Below, piece after piece: positions 57,182-64,000 of a stretch of 64,000 nt of DNA. Positions within the stretch are counted from its first letter, which is position 1, and every line of letters begins with the position of its first letter. This DNA comes from Rubrobacter xylanophilus. GTDB taxonomy: Bacteria; Actinomycetota; Rubrobacteria; Rubrobacterales; Rubrobacteraceae. The translations under genes were made by a program, and so were the position numbers. The notes beneath the pieces were generated by a model, which did no database searches, was not told the origin of the DNA, and saw only the letters and a program-made list of their open reading frames with translations. The stretch covers positions 538,501 through 602,500 of the forward strand of contig NZ_AP019791.1 of the NCBI RefSeq assembly GCF_007164525.1, read 5' to 3'.

Positions 57182-59614
57182 GTGCGGGTACCGCTAAGCT
57201 GGCTCCGCGAGTACGTGGACTTCGAGCAGACCCCCGAGGAGCTCGTCGGGCTCTTCTCCATGCACAGCCAGGAGGTCGAAGGCATCGACCGGCTCGGGGT
57301 GCTCGACGGCGAGGTGGTGGTGGGGGAGGTGCAGGAGTTCGGCCGGCACCCCAACGCCGACCGGCTCTTCGTGGCGCGGGTGGATATCGGGGGACGGGAG
57401 GTCCAGATCGTCGCCGGAGCGGGTAACCCCTACCCTGGTGCCCGGGTTCCGGTGGTGCTGCCCGGGAGCACGCTCGCCGGAGTCGGCAAGATCCGCAAGA
57501 CCCGTCTTAGGGGCCTCGAGTCCTACGGGATGATGATGAGCGAGAGGGAGCTCGGGATCTCCCCCGACCACGAGGGGATCCTGCTCCTCGACGGGGGCTA
57601 CGAGGTCGGGCGGTCCCTCTCCGATTACCTCCCGGTGGGGGAGACGGTGCTGGACATCGACGTGATGCCGAACCGTCCGGATCTGTGGGGGATGATCGGG
57701 GTTGCCCGCGAGCTCGCGGCGATCCTCCGGACGGACTTCCGCATCCCGGAGGTGTCCTTCGAGACCGCCGGGAACCCCACCGCCGACTACGGGCTGCGGG
57801 TGGAGGCGGAGGATCTCTGTCCCCGCTACGACCTCCGACGGGTCTCCAATATCGTGCCGGGGCTCCGCGCCCCGCTCCCGATGCGCCGCAGGATCTACGC
57901 CGCCGGCATGCGACCGATCAACGCCGTCGTCGACGCCACCAACTACGTGATGCTGGAGACCGGCCAGCCCATCCACGCCTTCGACGCGATGAAGGTTCGG
58001 GAGGGGATAGTCGTCCGGCGGGCGCGGGAGGGCGAGAGGATCACCCTGCTCGACGGTTCGGTGCGCATCCTCGATTCGGAGATGCTGGTCATAGCCGACG
58101 AGGAGCGGGCGCTGGTCATAGCCGGCATCATGGGCGCCGAGGACGCGGAGGTCGACGAGGGCACCTCGGACGTCCTGATCGAGGTGGCCACCTTCGAGGG
58201 ACGCAACATCCTGAAGACCTCCGCCAGGCTCGGGCTGCGTACCGACGCCTCGGGGCGTTTCGAGCGCGGACTGGACCCGAACATGGTGGACTACGCGCTG
58301 GAGCGGGTGGTCGGGCTGCTGGTCGAGCACCCCGGCGGCAGGGCCGCTCCGGACCGGCTGAGCCACTACCCGGATCCGGTGCGCCCGTGGAGGGTGGGCC
58401 TGCGGCTGGAGCGGGCCGGGCTTCTTCTGGGGATGCCGGTGCGCGAGGAGGAGGCGCAGGAGGTGCTCGGGGCGCTCGGCTGTGAGGTGGACCGGAAGGA
58501 TGGAGGCCTGGAGGTGACCGTGCCCACCTTCCGGCGGGACCTGCATCGTGAGGCCGACCTGATCGAGGAGCTCGGGCGTCTCATGGGGCTGGATAAGGTG
58601 CCTGAGGAGCTGCCCGCGACCGCCCTTCCCGGAGGGCTCACCGGGAGCCAGCGCCGGGTGCGGCTGCTGCGGCGGCTGCTCGCCGATCTTGGGCTCTCCG
58701 AGGCCATGCTCTACCCCTTCGGCCCACCCCGCTGGGTCGACGACCTCGGCTTCGAGGAGCGGCCGCTGCGCATCCGGAACCCGCTGAGCGCGGAGGGCAG
58801 CGACCTCAGGCTCTCTCTCCTGCCGGGCCTTCTGGACGCCGCGGCCCGCAACCGGGCCTTCGGGGCCTCTGGCGGCGGGTTCTTCGAAGTGGGGCACGTC
58901 TTCTTGCCCGTGCCGGTGGCCGATCGGGAGGCCGCCCGGCGCTTCCGGGAGGCCGGTGAGCGGCCGGAGGGGGTGGAGGAAGCGGCGCTCACCGGCGTGA
59001 GGGAGGAGCCGAGGCTAGGCGTGCTGCTAGCCGGCGTGGTGCGGCCGGGCGGGTGGAACGTCCCGCCCTTCCGGGCGGGTTTCTTCGAAGCCAAGGGACT
59101 GGTGGAGAGGATCGTCCCGGACGCCGCCTTCGAGCCCGCCGACGAGCCTTTCCTGCACCCCGGACGGTCGGCCCGGGTGCTCACCGGTGGGCGGCAGGTG
59201 GGGTGGGTGGGGGAGATCCACCCGGAGGTCGCCGAGCGCTTCGAACTCGAGGGCTGGCCTGTTGCGGCGCTGGAGCTGGAGCTGGAAGCCTGCCGGCCGG
59301 ACCCCGAGCCGCGCTTCGAGCCGTTCTTCAACGTGCCGGCGGTGAACCGGGACCTCGCGGTGGTGGTGGACGACGCGACGCCGGTGGGAGAGATGCTGGA
59401 GTCCATGCGGGCTCTGGAGAGCTCGCTTCTCGTGGGGGTGAGGGTCTTCGACGTGTACACCGGCGAGCAGGTGCCCGAGGGGAAGAAGAGCGTGGCCTTC
59501 TCGCTCACCTTCCAGGCCGACAGGACCCTCACCGACGAGGAGGTCGACGCGGAGGTGGCCCGGATCGCCGGCCGGCTCCGCGAGCGCTTCGGAGCTGAGT
59601 TGCGCGGCGGCTAA
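57182..59614 (+). CDS. pheT: Phenylalanyl-tRNA synthetase beta subunit
   Basis: An 810-residue subunit. The B1-B2 domains (VPLSWLREYVDFEQTPEEL, an EMAP-like tRNA-binding region with HPNADRLFVARVDIGG), B3/B4 editing domain (MRPINAVVDATNYVMLETGQPIHAFD), B5, class II-like core and a C-terminal anticodon-binding FDX-ACB domain (FFNVPAVNRDLAVVVDD, VYTGEQVPEGKKSVAFSLTFQ) are present. With PheS it charges tRNA-Phe and edits mischarged Tyr. GTG 57182 with GAGAGG upstream, 21 bp after pheS. Convergent 4-bp overlap with the acetyltransferase. Confidence 0.97.
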   Translation: MRVPLSWLREYVDFEQTPEELVGLFSMHSQEVEGIDRLGVLDGEVVVGEVQEFGRHPNADRLFVARVDIGGREVQIVAGAGNPYPGARVPVVLPGSTLAGVGKIRKTRLRGLESYGMMMSERELGISPDHEGILLLDGGYEVGRSLSDYLPVGETVLDIDVMPNRPDLWGMIGVARELAAILRTDFRIPEVSFETAGNPTADYGLRVEAEDLCPRYDLRRVSNIVPGLRAPLPMRRRIYAAGMRPINAVVDATNYVMLETGQPIHAFDAMKVREGIVVRRAREGERITLLDGSVRILDSEMLVIADEERALVIAGIMGAEDAEVDEGTSDVLIEVATFEGRNILKTSARLGLRTDASGRFERGLDPNMVDYALERVVGLLVEHPGGRAAPDRLSHYPDPVRPWRVGLRLERAGLLLGMPVREEEAQEVLGALGCEVDRKDGGLEVTVPTFRRDLHREADLIEELGRLMGLDKVPEELPATALPGGLTGSQRRVRLLRRLLADLGLSEAMLYPFGPPRWVDDLGFEERPLRIRNPLSAEGSDLRLSLLPGLLDAAARNRAFGASGGGFFEVGHVFLPVPVADREAARRFREAGERPEGVEEAALTGVREEPRLGVLLAGVVRPGGWNVPPFRAGFFEAKGLVERIVPDAAFEPADEPFLHPGRSARVLTGGRQVGWVGEIHPEVAERFELEGWPVAALELELEACRPDPEPRFEPFFNVPAVNRDLAVVVDDATPVGEMLESMRALESSLLVGVRVFDVYTGEQVPEGKKSVAFSLTFQADRTLTDEEVDAEVARIAGRLRERFGAELRGG

Positions 59615-60171
59615 TCCTCCCGGGCTTCCCATTCTTTCTTCAGGATGCTCATCAGGATCGCGTCGTAGAACCTTCCGTCGCGCCGCACGGCCCGCCGGAG
59701 CCTCCCCTCCTCCCGGAAGCCCAGCTTCTCGTAGGTGGCGATGGCCGCCGCGTTGAACTCGAACACGCTCAGACCCACCCGGTTCAGCCCCAGTTCTTCG
59801 AAGGCGTATCGCAGCAGCGCCCGGATCGCCGCGCTCCCATAGCCTCTGTGGCGCATGCTGCGGGGGGCGACTATCACCGAGAGGTCGGCCGAGGCGTTCG
59901 AGTGGCTGATGTTGATCAGGCTGATCACACCGATCGGCTCCGGGTCTCCCCTGGGATGGATGGCGAAGGACTCCTCGGTCCGGGAGTTCTCCCGTTCCTC
60001 GAAGAGCCTGCGCACCGAATCCGGAGCCGGGGGTGAGGGAGACCAGCTGGTGAGGTGCCAGATCTCCGGGTCGGCGTACCAGCGGCCGTAGAGCGCGTAG
60101 TTGCGGCGCTGGTGGCGCCGCAGCTCCACGTTCTCCTCGGACAGCCTTCTACCCGCCCCGCCGAGCCTCAC
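59611..60171 (-). CDS. GNAT family N-acetyltransferase (RimJ/RimL type)
   Basis: A 186-residue acetyl-CoA-dependent transferase. VELRRHQRRNYALYGRWYADPEIW is the N-terminal segment typical of the RimJ/RimL branch, and RSMRHRGYGSAAIRALLRYAFEELGLNRVGL holds the acetyl-CoA motif RxxGxG/A. NAAAIATYEKLGFREEG is the usual C-terminal hallmark. It may acetylate a protein N-terminus or a small amine. The ATG has no strong ribosome site. Confidence 0.88.
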   Translation of the reverse strand: MRLGGAGRRLSEENVELRRHQRRNYALYGRWYADPEIWHLTSWSPSPPAPDSVRRLFEERENSRTEESFAIHPRGDPEPIGVISLINISHSNASADLSVIVAPRSMRHRGYGSAAIRALLRYAFEELGLNRVGLSVFEFNAAAIATYEKLGFREEGRLRRAVRRDGRFYDAILMSILKKEWEARED

Positions 60172-60230
60172 GCAGAGAATATACCCCCTGTGGGGCCGGG
60201 AGGCTAACGATGCTAAACTGCTCTTTTAAG

Positions 60231-60605
60231 ATGAGGATCGCACCCGGCCGGCTGGTCTACCTGGGTTTCGGCAAGTACGTCCGCTCGGACAGGATCGTCG
60301 CCCTGCTGCCCATCGAGGAGGAACGGGGACCCGGCCGGCGGACGCTAGTGTACGTCGAGGGGCTGCCGGAACCGGTGGTCGCGGGCCGGACCGAGGCTAC
60401 CATAGTCCGGGACATGGTCGGTCCCGAGGGCGGGGCGGTGGAGCTCCTGCGGGAGCTGCAGGCTCAGATAAAGCAGGTCCGGCCGCTGCTCAAGGCCTCC
60501 ATACGCTCGGAGGCGGGGCTGGACCTCGACGAGCTCTCCCGCAGGATCTCCGCTCTCACGGGAGAGGATGAGGGCGAGAGGGACGCTGCCGACCGGCTTC
60601 TATGA
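60231..60605 (+). CDS. RemA-like (DUF370-related) protein
   Basis: A 124-residue protein. LVYLGFGKYVRSDRIVALLPIEEE and TLVYVEGLPEPVVAGRTEATIVRDM resemble the DNA-binding regulator RemA family (DUF370), which in Bacillus activates matrix genes. The remaining C-terminal half (ELLRELQAQIKQVRPLLKASIRSEAG) is helical and not part of classical RemA. ATG 60231 gives the usual N-terminus; ATG 60210 is an alternative, and no Shine-Dalgarno is visible. Overlaps the glycosylase gene by 38 bp. Confidence 0.72.
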   Translation: MRIAPGRLVYLGFGKYVRSDRIVALLPIEEERGPGRRTLVYVEGLPEPVVAGRTEATIVRDMVGPEGGAVELLRELQAQIKQVRPLLKASIRSEAGLDLDELSRRISALTGEDEGERDAADRLL

Positions 60606-61200
60606 CCGGGATCCCCGGGAGGTCGCGGTGGATCTGCTGGGGTGTATCCTCGTGAGCGAGCTTCCGGAGGGCCTCTGCTCCGGGGTGATCGTGGAGACCG
60701 AGGCCTACCGGCCGGAGGATCCCGCCTGCCACGCCTACAGGGGGGCCACGATGCGCAACCGGACCATGTTCGGCCCGCCGGGGCTGGCCTACGTCTACCT
60801 CTCCTACGGCGTGCACTCCTTGCTTAACGTGGTCTGTGGGGGAGCCGGGGTGGGCAGTGCCGTCCTGATCCGGGCGATTTCCCCGCTCGAGGGAGTCGGA
60901 GCGATGCGCCTGAGGAGGGGGAGGGCGTCGGACCTCTGCAACGGGCCGGGTCGCCTGGCGGAGGCGCTCGGGATAGACCTCTCTTTCGACGGACACGATC
61001 TGACCTCCGGGGAGCGCCTGTACGTCTCGCCGGGTCCTCCGCCCGGCGGCGAGATCGTCTCCACGACCCGGATCGGCATCACCCGCGGCGCTGAACTGCC
61101 CTGGCGCTATCTGGTGCTCGGCGAACGGGTCTCCATACCTCCGCGGAAGATAGCGTGCCGGGGGCTCCGGCGGAGGTGGACCGTTACGGAGTCTGCGTAG
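60568..61200 (+). CDS. DNA-3-methyladenine glycosylase (AAG/MPG family)
   Basis: A 210-residue base-excision enzyme. LPTGFYDRDPREVAVDLLGCILV, IVETEAYRPEDPACHAYRG (catalytic Glu), RNRTMFGPPGLAYVYLSYGVHSLLNVV and NGPGRLAEALGI all match the AAG family. It removes alkylated purines. GGGAGAGG precedes ATG 60568, inside the previous gene's 3' end, so expression is coupled. It overlaps the convergent penicillin-binding protein gene by 17 bp. Confidence 0.93.
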   Translation: MRARGTLPTGFYDRDPREVAVDLLGCILVSELPEGLCSGVIVETEAYRPEDPACHAYRGATMRNRTMFGPPGLAYVYLSYGVHSLLNVVCGGAGVGSAVLIRAISPLEGVGAMRLRRGRASDLCNGPGRLAEALGIDLSFDGHDLTSGERLYVSPGPPPGGEIVSTTRIGITRGAELPWRYLVLGERVSIPPRKIACRGLRRRWTVTESA

Positions 61201-63298
61201 CCGGGGGTGTCTCCTCGCGCTCCGGAGGCGGGGGTTCCTCGACCCCCTCGAAGCGCTTCACCGGCTCACCGTCGAGGGCCTGCAGCATGTAGTCGTGCCA
61301 GATCTCCTCCGGAGAGCCCACCGTGCCGTAGAGCGCCCCGTCGCGGCTCAACAGCTCCTCCAGGGTCTTGCCCCCCTCTGCGTAGCCCATCCACACCGCG
61401 GTCGTCAGCTGCGGCGTGAACCCGATGAACCAGGAGTCGAAGAAGTTCTCGCTCGTGCCCGTCTTCCCGGCCACGGGCCTGCCGGGGAGCGCGGCGTCCC
61501 CGGCTATGCCCCACATCACGTCGCCCATCATGATCCCTATGGCCTCCCGGGCGATCTCCGGGTCAATGACCTGCTGCCCCTCCGGATGCTCCGGGGCCCG
61601 GAAGAGCACCTCCTCGCCGGGCTGGCCCTCGTTCCTGACCACCTTCTCTATGAGCGTCGGCTCCACCCGGCGCCCCTCGTTGGCTATGGTGGCGTAGGCC
61701 GTCGCCATGTCCAGCGGCGAGACCTCGTAGGCTCCCAGAACGATCGAGGGGTCGGGGTGCCGGCCGAAGTCCGAGGAGACCCCGAGACGCCTTGCGACGT
61801 CGGCCACCGCCTCGGGCCCGTTCCTGAGGCCCTTGCTCCCGGCGTTCATCACCAGGTCGGTGAACACCGTGTTGTCCGACTCCCAGAGGGCCTCCTTGAG
61901 GGAGATGGAGCCCCGTTCTATCTTCTCGTAGTTCTCGACCTTCCAGCGCTCGCTCTGCCCGTTGCCCTTGGGAATCTGGTAGACCTTCTTCTCCGAGATG
62001 AAGTGGGTATCCGGGTCTATGCCCTGCTCCAGCGCCGCGATCAGGGCGAAGGGCTTGAACGAGCTGCCCGGCTGCCGCCGCGCCTGGGTTACCAGGTTGA
62101 ACTGGGACTCCGGGTCCCGGTTGCCGACCATCGCCGTTATGTGGCCGGTCTCGGGGTCTATGGAGACCAGCGCGGCATCCGGGTTCTCGGGCGACGGCAG
62201 GTAGCCGTTGGGGCCGTAGAGCACCTCGTAGGCCGCCATCTGCTGCTGGAGGTCCAGCGTAGTGTAGACATCGAGGCCGCCCCTGAGCACCGTGTTCGCC
62301 CCGTAGCGCCGGATCAGCTCGTTCTGCACCAGCTCGGCGAACTCCCGGGTGAGCGGCGGGCCCGTGAGCCCGGTCTCCAGCATCGGGGCCTCCGGCCACT
62401 CCTCCGGCATCGGCTCCTCAAGCGCCTGCTCGTAGTCCTGCTGCGTGATGTAGCCGGCGTCGAACATCTTCTTCAACACCAGATCCCGCTGTTCCCTAGC
62501 CGCCGCCTTGTCCTCCCCCAGCGAGGAGGGCGACCAGAGCAGGCCGATGAGGGTGGCCGACTCGGCTACCGTGAGGTCCTCGGCGCTCTTGTTGAAGTAG
62601 GTCTCGGCCGCCGCCTCGACCCCGTAGGCGTTGTTGCCGAAGTAGACGGTGTTGAGGTAATCGGCGAGGATCTCCTCCTTGTCCTTGACCGTCTCTACCT
62701 GGATGGCGATCAGCGCCTCTTTTATCTTGCGGGTTATGGACTGCTCTTGGGAGAGATAGACGTTGCGGACGTACTGCTGGGTTATGGTGGAGGCTCCCTC
62801 CACGTACCTGCCGGCCCGGATGTCCACCCACAGTGCCCGCATGATCCCCCAGAGGTCCACGCCCGGATGCTGCATGAAGCGCTCGTCCTCCTTGGCCACC
62901 AGCGCGTTGAGCAGGTGGGGCGGCATCTCGGAGGCCGGGATGGTCTGCCGGTTCTTCCCCTGGAAGATGGTCCCGATGACCCGTCTTGAGCCGTCGCCCT
63001 CGCCGAGCGGGGCCGAATATATATAGGTGGGGTGCGACTCCGTGACCGGGGGCGGCTCGAGCTGGCGTACGCTCTTCACCAGCCCCAGATAGGCCCCCGC
63101 TGCGAAGGACACCCCCGCGACGAGCCCGCAGAGCAGCAGTATTCCGAAAGCCCGCAACGCGGTCTCTCGCGCGGACTCGAACCGCGAGCGGGGTCTCTTC
63201 GCCCCGTAGGGAAGCTGGACCTGCCGGTCCCGCTGCCGCTTCGGATCTCTGGCTCTTCTGTCCCCCCGCCCAGGTCTTCTCTGGTAGGTGCGAGCCAT
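61184..63298 (-). CDS. Class A penicillin-binding protein (bifunctional transglycosylase/transpeptidase)
   Basis: A 704-residue protein. A basic cytoplasmic head (about 1-44) and a membrane helix (RAFGILLLCGLVAGVSFAAGAYLG, about 49-72) precede the GT51 domain (VAKEDERFMQHPGVD with the catalytic Glu, EGASTITQQYVRN, KIKEALIAIQVE, about 95-275). The transpeptidase follows, with SxxK in PGSSFKPF (about 412), SDN in ESDNTVF (about 473) and KTGTS (about 612). It polymerises and cross-links peptidoglycan. The tail is Pro/Glu-rich. The ATG has no Shine-Dalgarno; TAGTAT 9 nt upstream suggests a leaderless or nearly leaderless message. Confidence 0.94.
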   Translation of the reverse strand: MARTYQRRPGRGDRRARDPKRQRDRQVQLPYGAKRPRSRFESARETALRAFGILLLCGLVAGVSFAAGAYLGLVKSVRQLEPPPVTESHPTYIYSAPLGEGDGSRRVIGTIFQGKNRQTIPASEMPPHLLNALVAKEDERFMQHPGVDLWGIMRALWVDIRAGRYVEGASTITQQYVRNVYLSQEQSITRKIKEALIAIQVETVKDKEEILADYLNTVYFGNNAYGVEAAAETYFNKSAEDLTVAESATLIGLLWSPSSLGEDKAAAREQRDLVLKKMFDAGYITQQDYEQALEEPMPEEWPEAPMLETGLTGPPLTREFAELVQNELIRRYGANTVLRGGLDVYTTLDLQQQMAAYEVLYGPNGYLPSPENPDAALVSIDPETGHITAMVGNRDPESQFNLVTQARRQPGSSFKPFALIAALEQGIDPDTHFISEKKVYQIPKGNGQSERWKVENYEKIERGSISLKEALWESDNTVFTDLVMNAGSKGLRNGPEAVADVARRLGVSSDFGRHPDPSIVLGAYEVSPLDMATAYATIANEGRRVEPTLIEKVVRNEGQPGEEVLFRAPEHPEGQQVIDPEIAREAIGIMMGDVMWGIAGDAALPGRPVAGKTGTSENFFDSWFIGFTPQLTTAVWMGYAEGGKTLEELLSRDGALYGTVGSPEEIWHDYMLQALDGEPVKRFEGVEEPPPPEREETPPATQTP

Positions 63299-63306
63299 CG
63301 GCCCGC

Positions 63307-63313
63307 TATACTA
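63307..63313. promoter_or_regulatory. Overlapping divergent -10 boxes between PBP and tyrS
   Basis: TATACT (63307-63312, rightward to tyrS) and TAGTAT (63313-63308, leftward to the PBP gene) share the same seven base pairs. Transcription would start near 63319 and 63301 respectively. Simultaneous use is impossible at one molecule, so the two genes may compete. Confidence 0.5.
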
Positions 63314-63361
63314 CACTAAATCCCCGGCGGCCACATAAGGAGCCATTTTCGGAGGCAGAGC

Positions 63362-64000
63362 TTGGCGCACGACACGAAACCGGAGGACATCTACACTGGC
63401 GCGGTGGACGTGGTCCCGCGCGAGGAACTCGACCGGCGGCTGCGCGGCGGCGAGCGGCTGCGGGTGAAGCTGGGCATGGACCCGACGGCACCGGACATCC
63501 ACCTCGGCCACGCGGTCGTGCTCGGGAAGCTGCGCCGGTTCCAGGATTTGGGTCACACCGCCGTGCTGGTGATCGGGGACTACACCGCCCGGGTCGGCGA
63601 TCCTTCGGGTCGATCCAAGACCCGCCCCATCCTTTCACCGGAGGAGATCTCCGCGAACACCCGAACCTACCTGGAGCAGGCCTACCTGATCCTGGACGAG
63701 AGCCGCACGGAGGTCCGCCACAACTCCGAGTGGCTGGCCCCGCTCGCGCTCGCCGACATCATCCACCTGACCCGCGCGGCTACCGTGGCCCGCCTCCTGG
63801 AGCGCGACGACTTCGCCAAGCGCTACTCGGCGGGCGATCCCATAACCCTCACCGAGCTCCTCTACCCGCTGATGCAGGCCTACGACTCGGTCGCCGTCGA
63901 CGCCGACGTGGAGCTCGGCGGCACCGACCAGCTCTACAACCTCCTCATGGGCCGCCACGTAATGGAGTACTACGGCAAGAAGCCCCAGTGCGTCCTGACC
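63362..64000 (+). CDS. tyrS: Tyrosyl-tRNA synthetase, 5' part (continues past the window)
   Basis: 213 codons are visible, open to the window edge. The class I signature region GMDPTAPDIHLGHAVVLGKL (with HLGH, about residues 39-58) and GDYTARVGDPSGRSKTR are present, and YPLMQAYDSVAVDADVELGGTDQLYNLLMGR lies further on, matching the TyrRZ-type long form. The C-terminal KMSKS and anticodon-binding domains lie beyond 64000. The start is TTG 63362 with GGAGG 6 nt upstream; it is divergent from the PBP gene. Confidence 0.93.
   Translation, partial: MAHDTKPEDIYTGAVDVVPREELDRRLRGGERLRVKLGMDPTAPDIHLGHAVVLGKLRRFQDLGHTAVLVIGDYTARVGDPSGRSKTRPILSPEEISANTRTYLEQAYLILDESRTEVRHNSEWLAPLALADIIHLTRAATVARLLERDDFAKRYSAGDPITLTELLYPLMQAYDSVAVDADVELGGTDQLYNLLMGRHVMEYYGKKPQCVLT

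Noticed and set aside
57194..58897. 567-residue minus-strand frame opposite pheT
   Set aside because: Antisense shadow of the synthetase; proline/histidine-rich and without any motif.
1..64000. CRISPR array or rRNA genes
   Set aside because: No regularly spaced direct repeats of 25-40 bp and no rRNA-like sequence were seen. The only tandem arrays found were the 9-bp and 10-bp motifs of the integrative element and the 20-bp duplication in hicA.

Overview
The window is high-GC DNA (about 68-70 percent G+C by eye) from a bacterium that looks like Rubrobacter, a deep-branching actinobacterium. The clues are frequent GTG/TTG starts, strong GC bias at third codon positions, promoters with TATACT/TATAAT-like -10 boxes, several apparently leaderless genes, and the gene set itself: an archaeal-type nicotinate phosphoribosyltransferase, a Thermus-type malate dehydrogenase, a GH15-family glucoamylase/trehalase and a split methylmalonyl-CoA mutase. 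The genus is inferred from memory of gene content; no search was run.

Layout. 1-8.4 kb: envelope and housekeeping genes (glutaredoxin, VanW protein, RutF-like flavin reductase with RidA, PrsW-type membrane protease, mobA, YdcF, EamA exporter, UPF0173 hydrolase). 8.4-17.5 kb: GH15 glycosidase, nitrilase-family amidase, lactate-permease-family transporter divergent from an XRE-cupin regulator, nicotinate phosphoribosyltransferase, gamma-glutamyltransferase and arginase. 17.5-23.7 kb, leftward: TrkH/TrkA potassium uptake, succinyl-CoA synthetase (sucDC), then an anti-sigma-like and ECF sigma pair. 23.8-31.5 kb: a decayed CcdA-like gene, DsrE and DUF554 proteins, methylmalonyl-CoA epimerase and mutase, Mrp ATPase, and a decayed MaoC-like gene. 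31.5-44.3 kb: malate and isocitrate dehydrogenases, nitroreductase, metallo-hydrolase, CAP protein, geranylgeranyl reductase, subtilase, MFS transporter, glycosyltransferase and GtrA.

44.36-44.62 kb holds three tRNA genes (Gly, Cys, Val). A 7.3-kb integrative element (44,575-51,950) sits in the 3' end of tRNA-Val and is bounded by 45-bp perfect direct repeats. It carries a tyrosine integrase, an excisionase-like protein, a primase-polymerase/helicase, an intact HicA toxin with an XRE-HicB fusion antitoxin, a second HicB whose HicA is broken, and an uncharacterised 353-residue protein. I see no transfer, packaging or structural genes. Inside the 3' end of the primase gene lie nine copies of a 9-bp motif in both orientations, a candidate replication origin. 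This element is the best candidate in the window for an undescribed system.

52.0-64.0 kb: a translation cluster (thrS, infC, rpmI, rplT, a SpoU methyltransferase, pheS, pheT), then an acetyltransferase, a RemA-like protein, a 3-methyladenine glycosylase, a class A penicillin-binding protein and the 5' part of tyrS. The tRNA genes and thrS were probably neighbours before the element inserted.

The central metabolism genes form a coherent group: sucCD, mdh and isocitrate dehydrogenase are TCA-cycle steps, and methylmalonyl-CoA epimerase/mutase feed propionyl-CoA carbon into succinyl-CoA. All functional names come from motifs read by eye and should be treated as family-level assignments.
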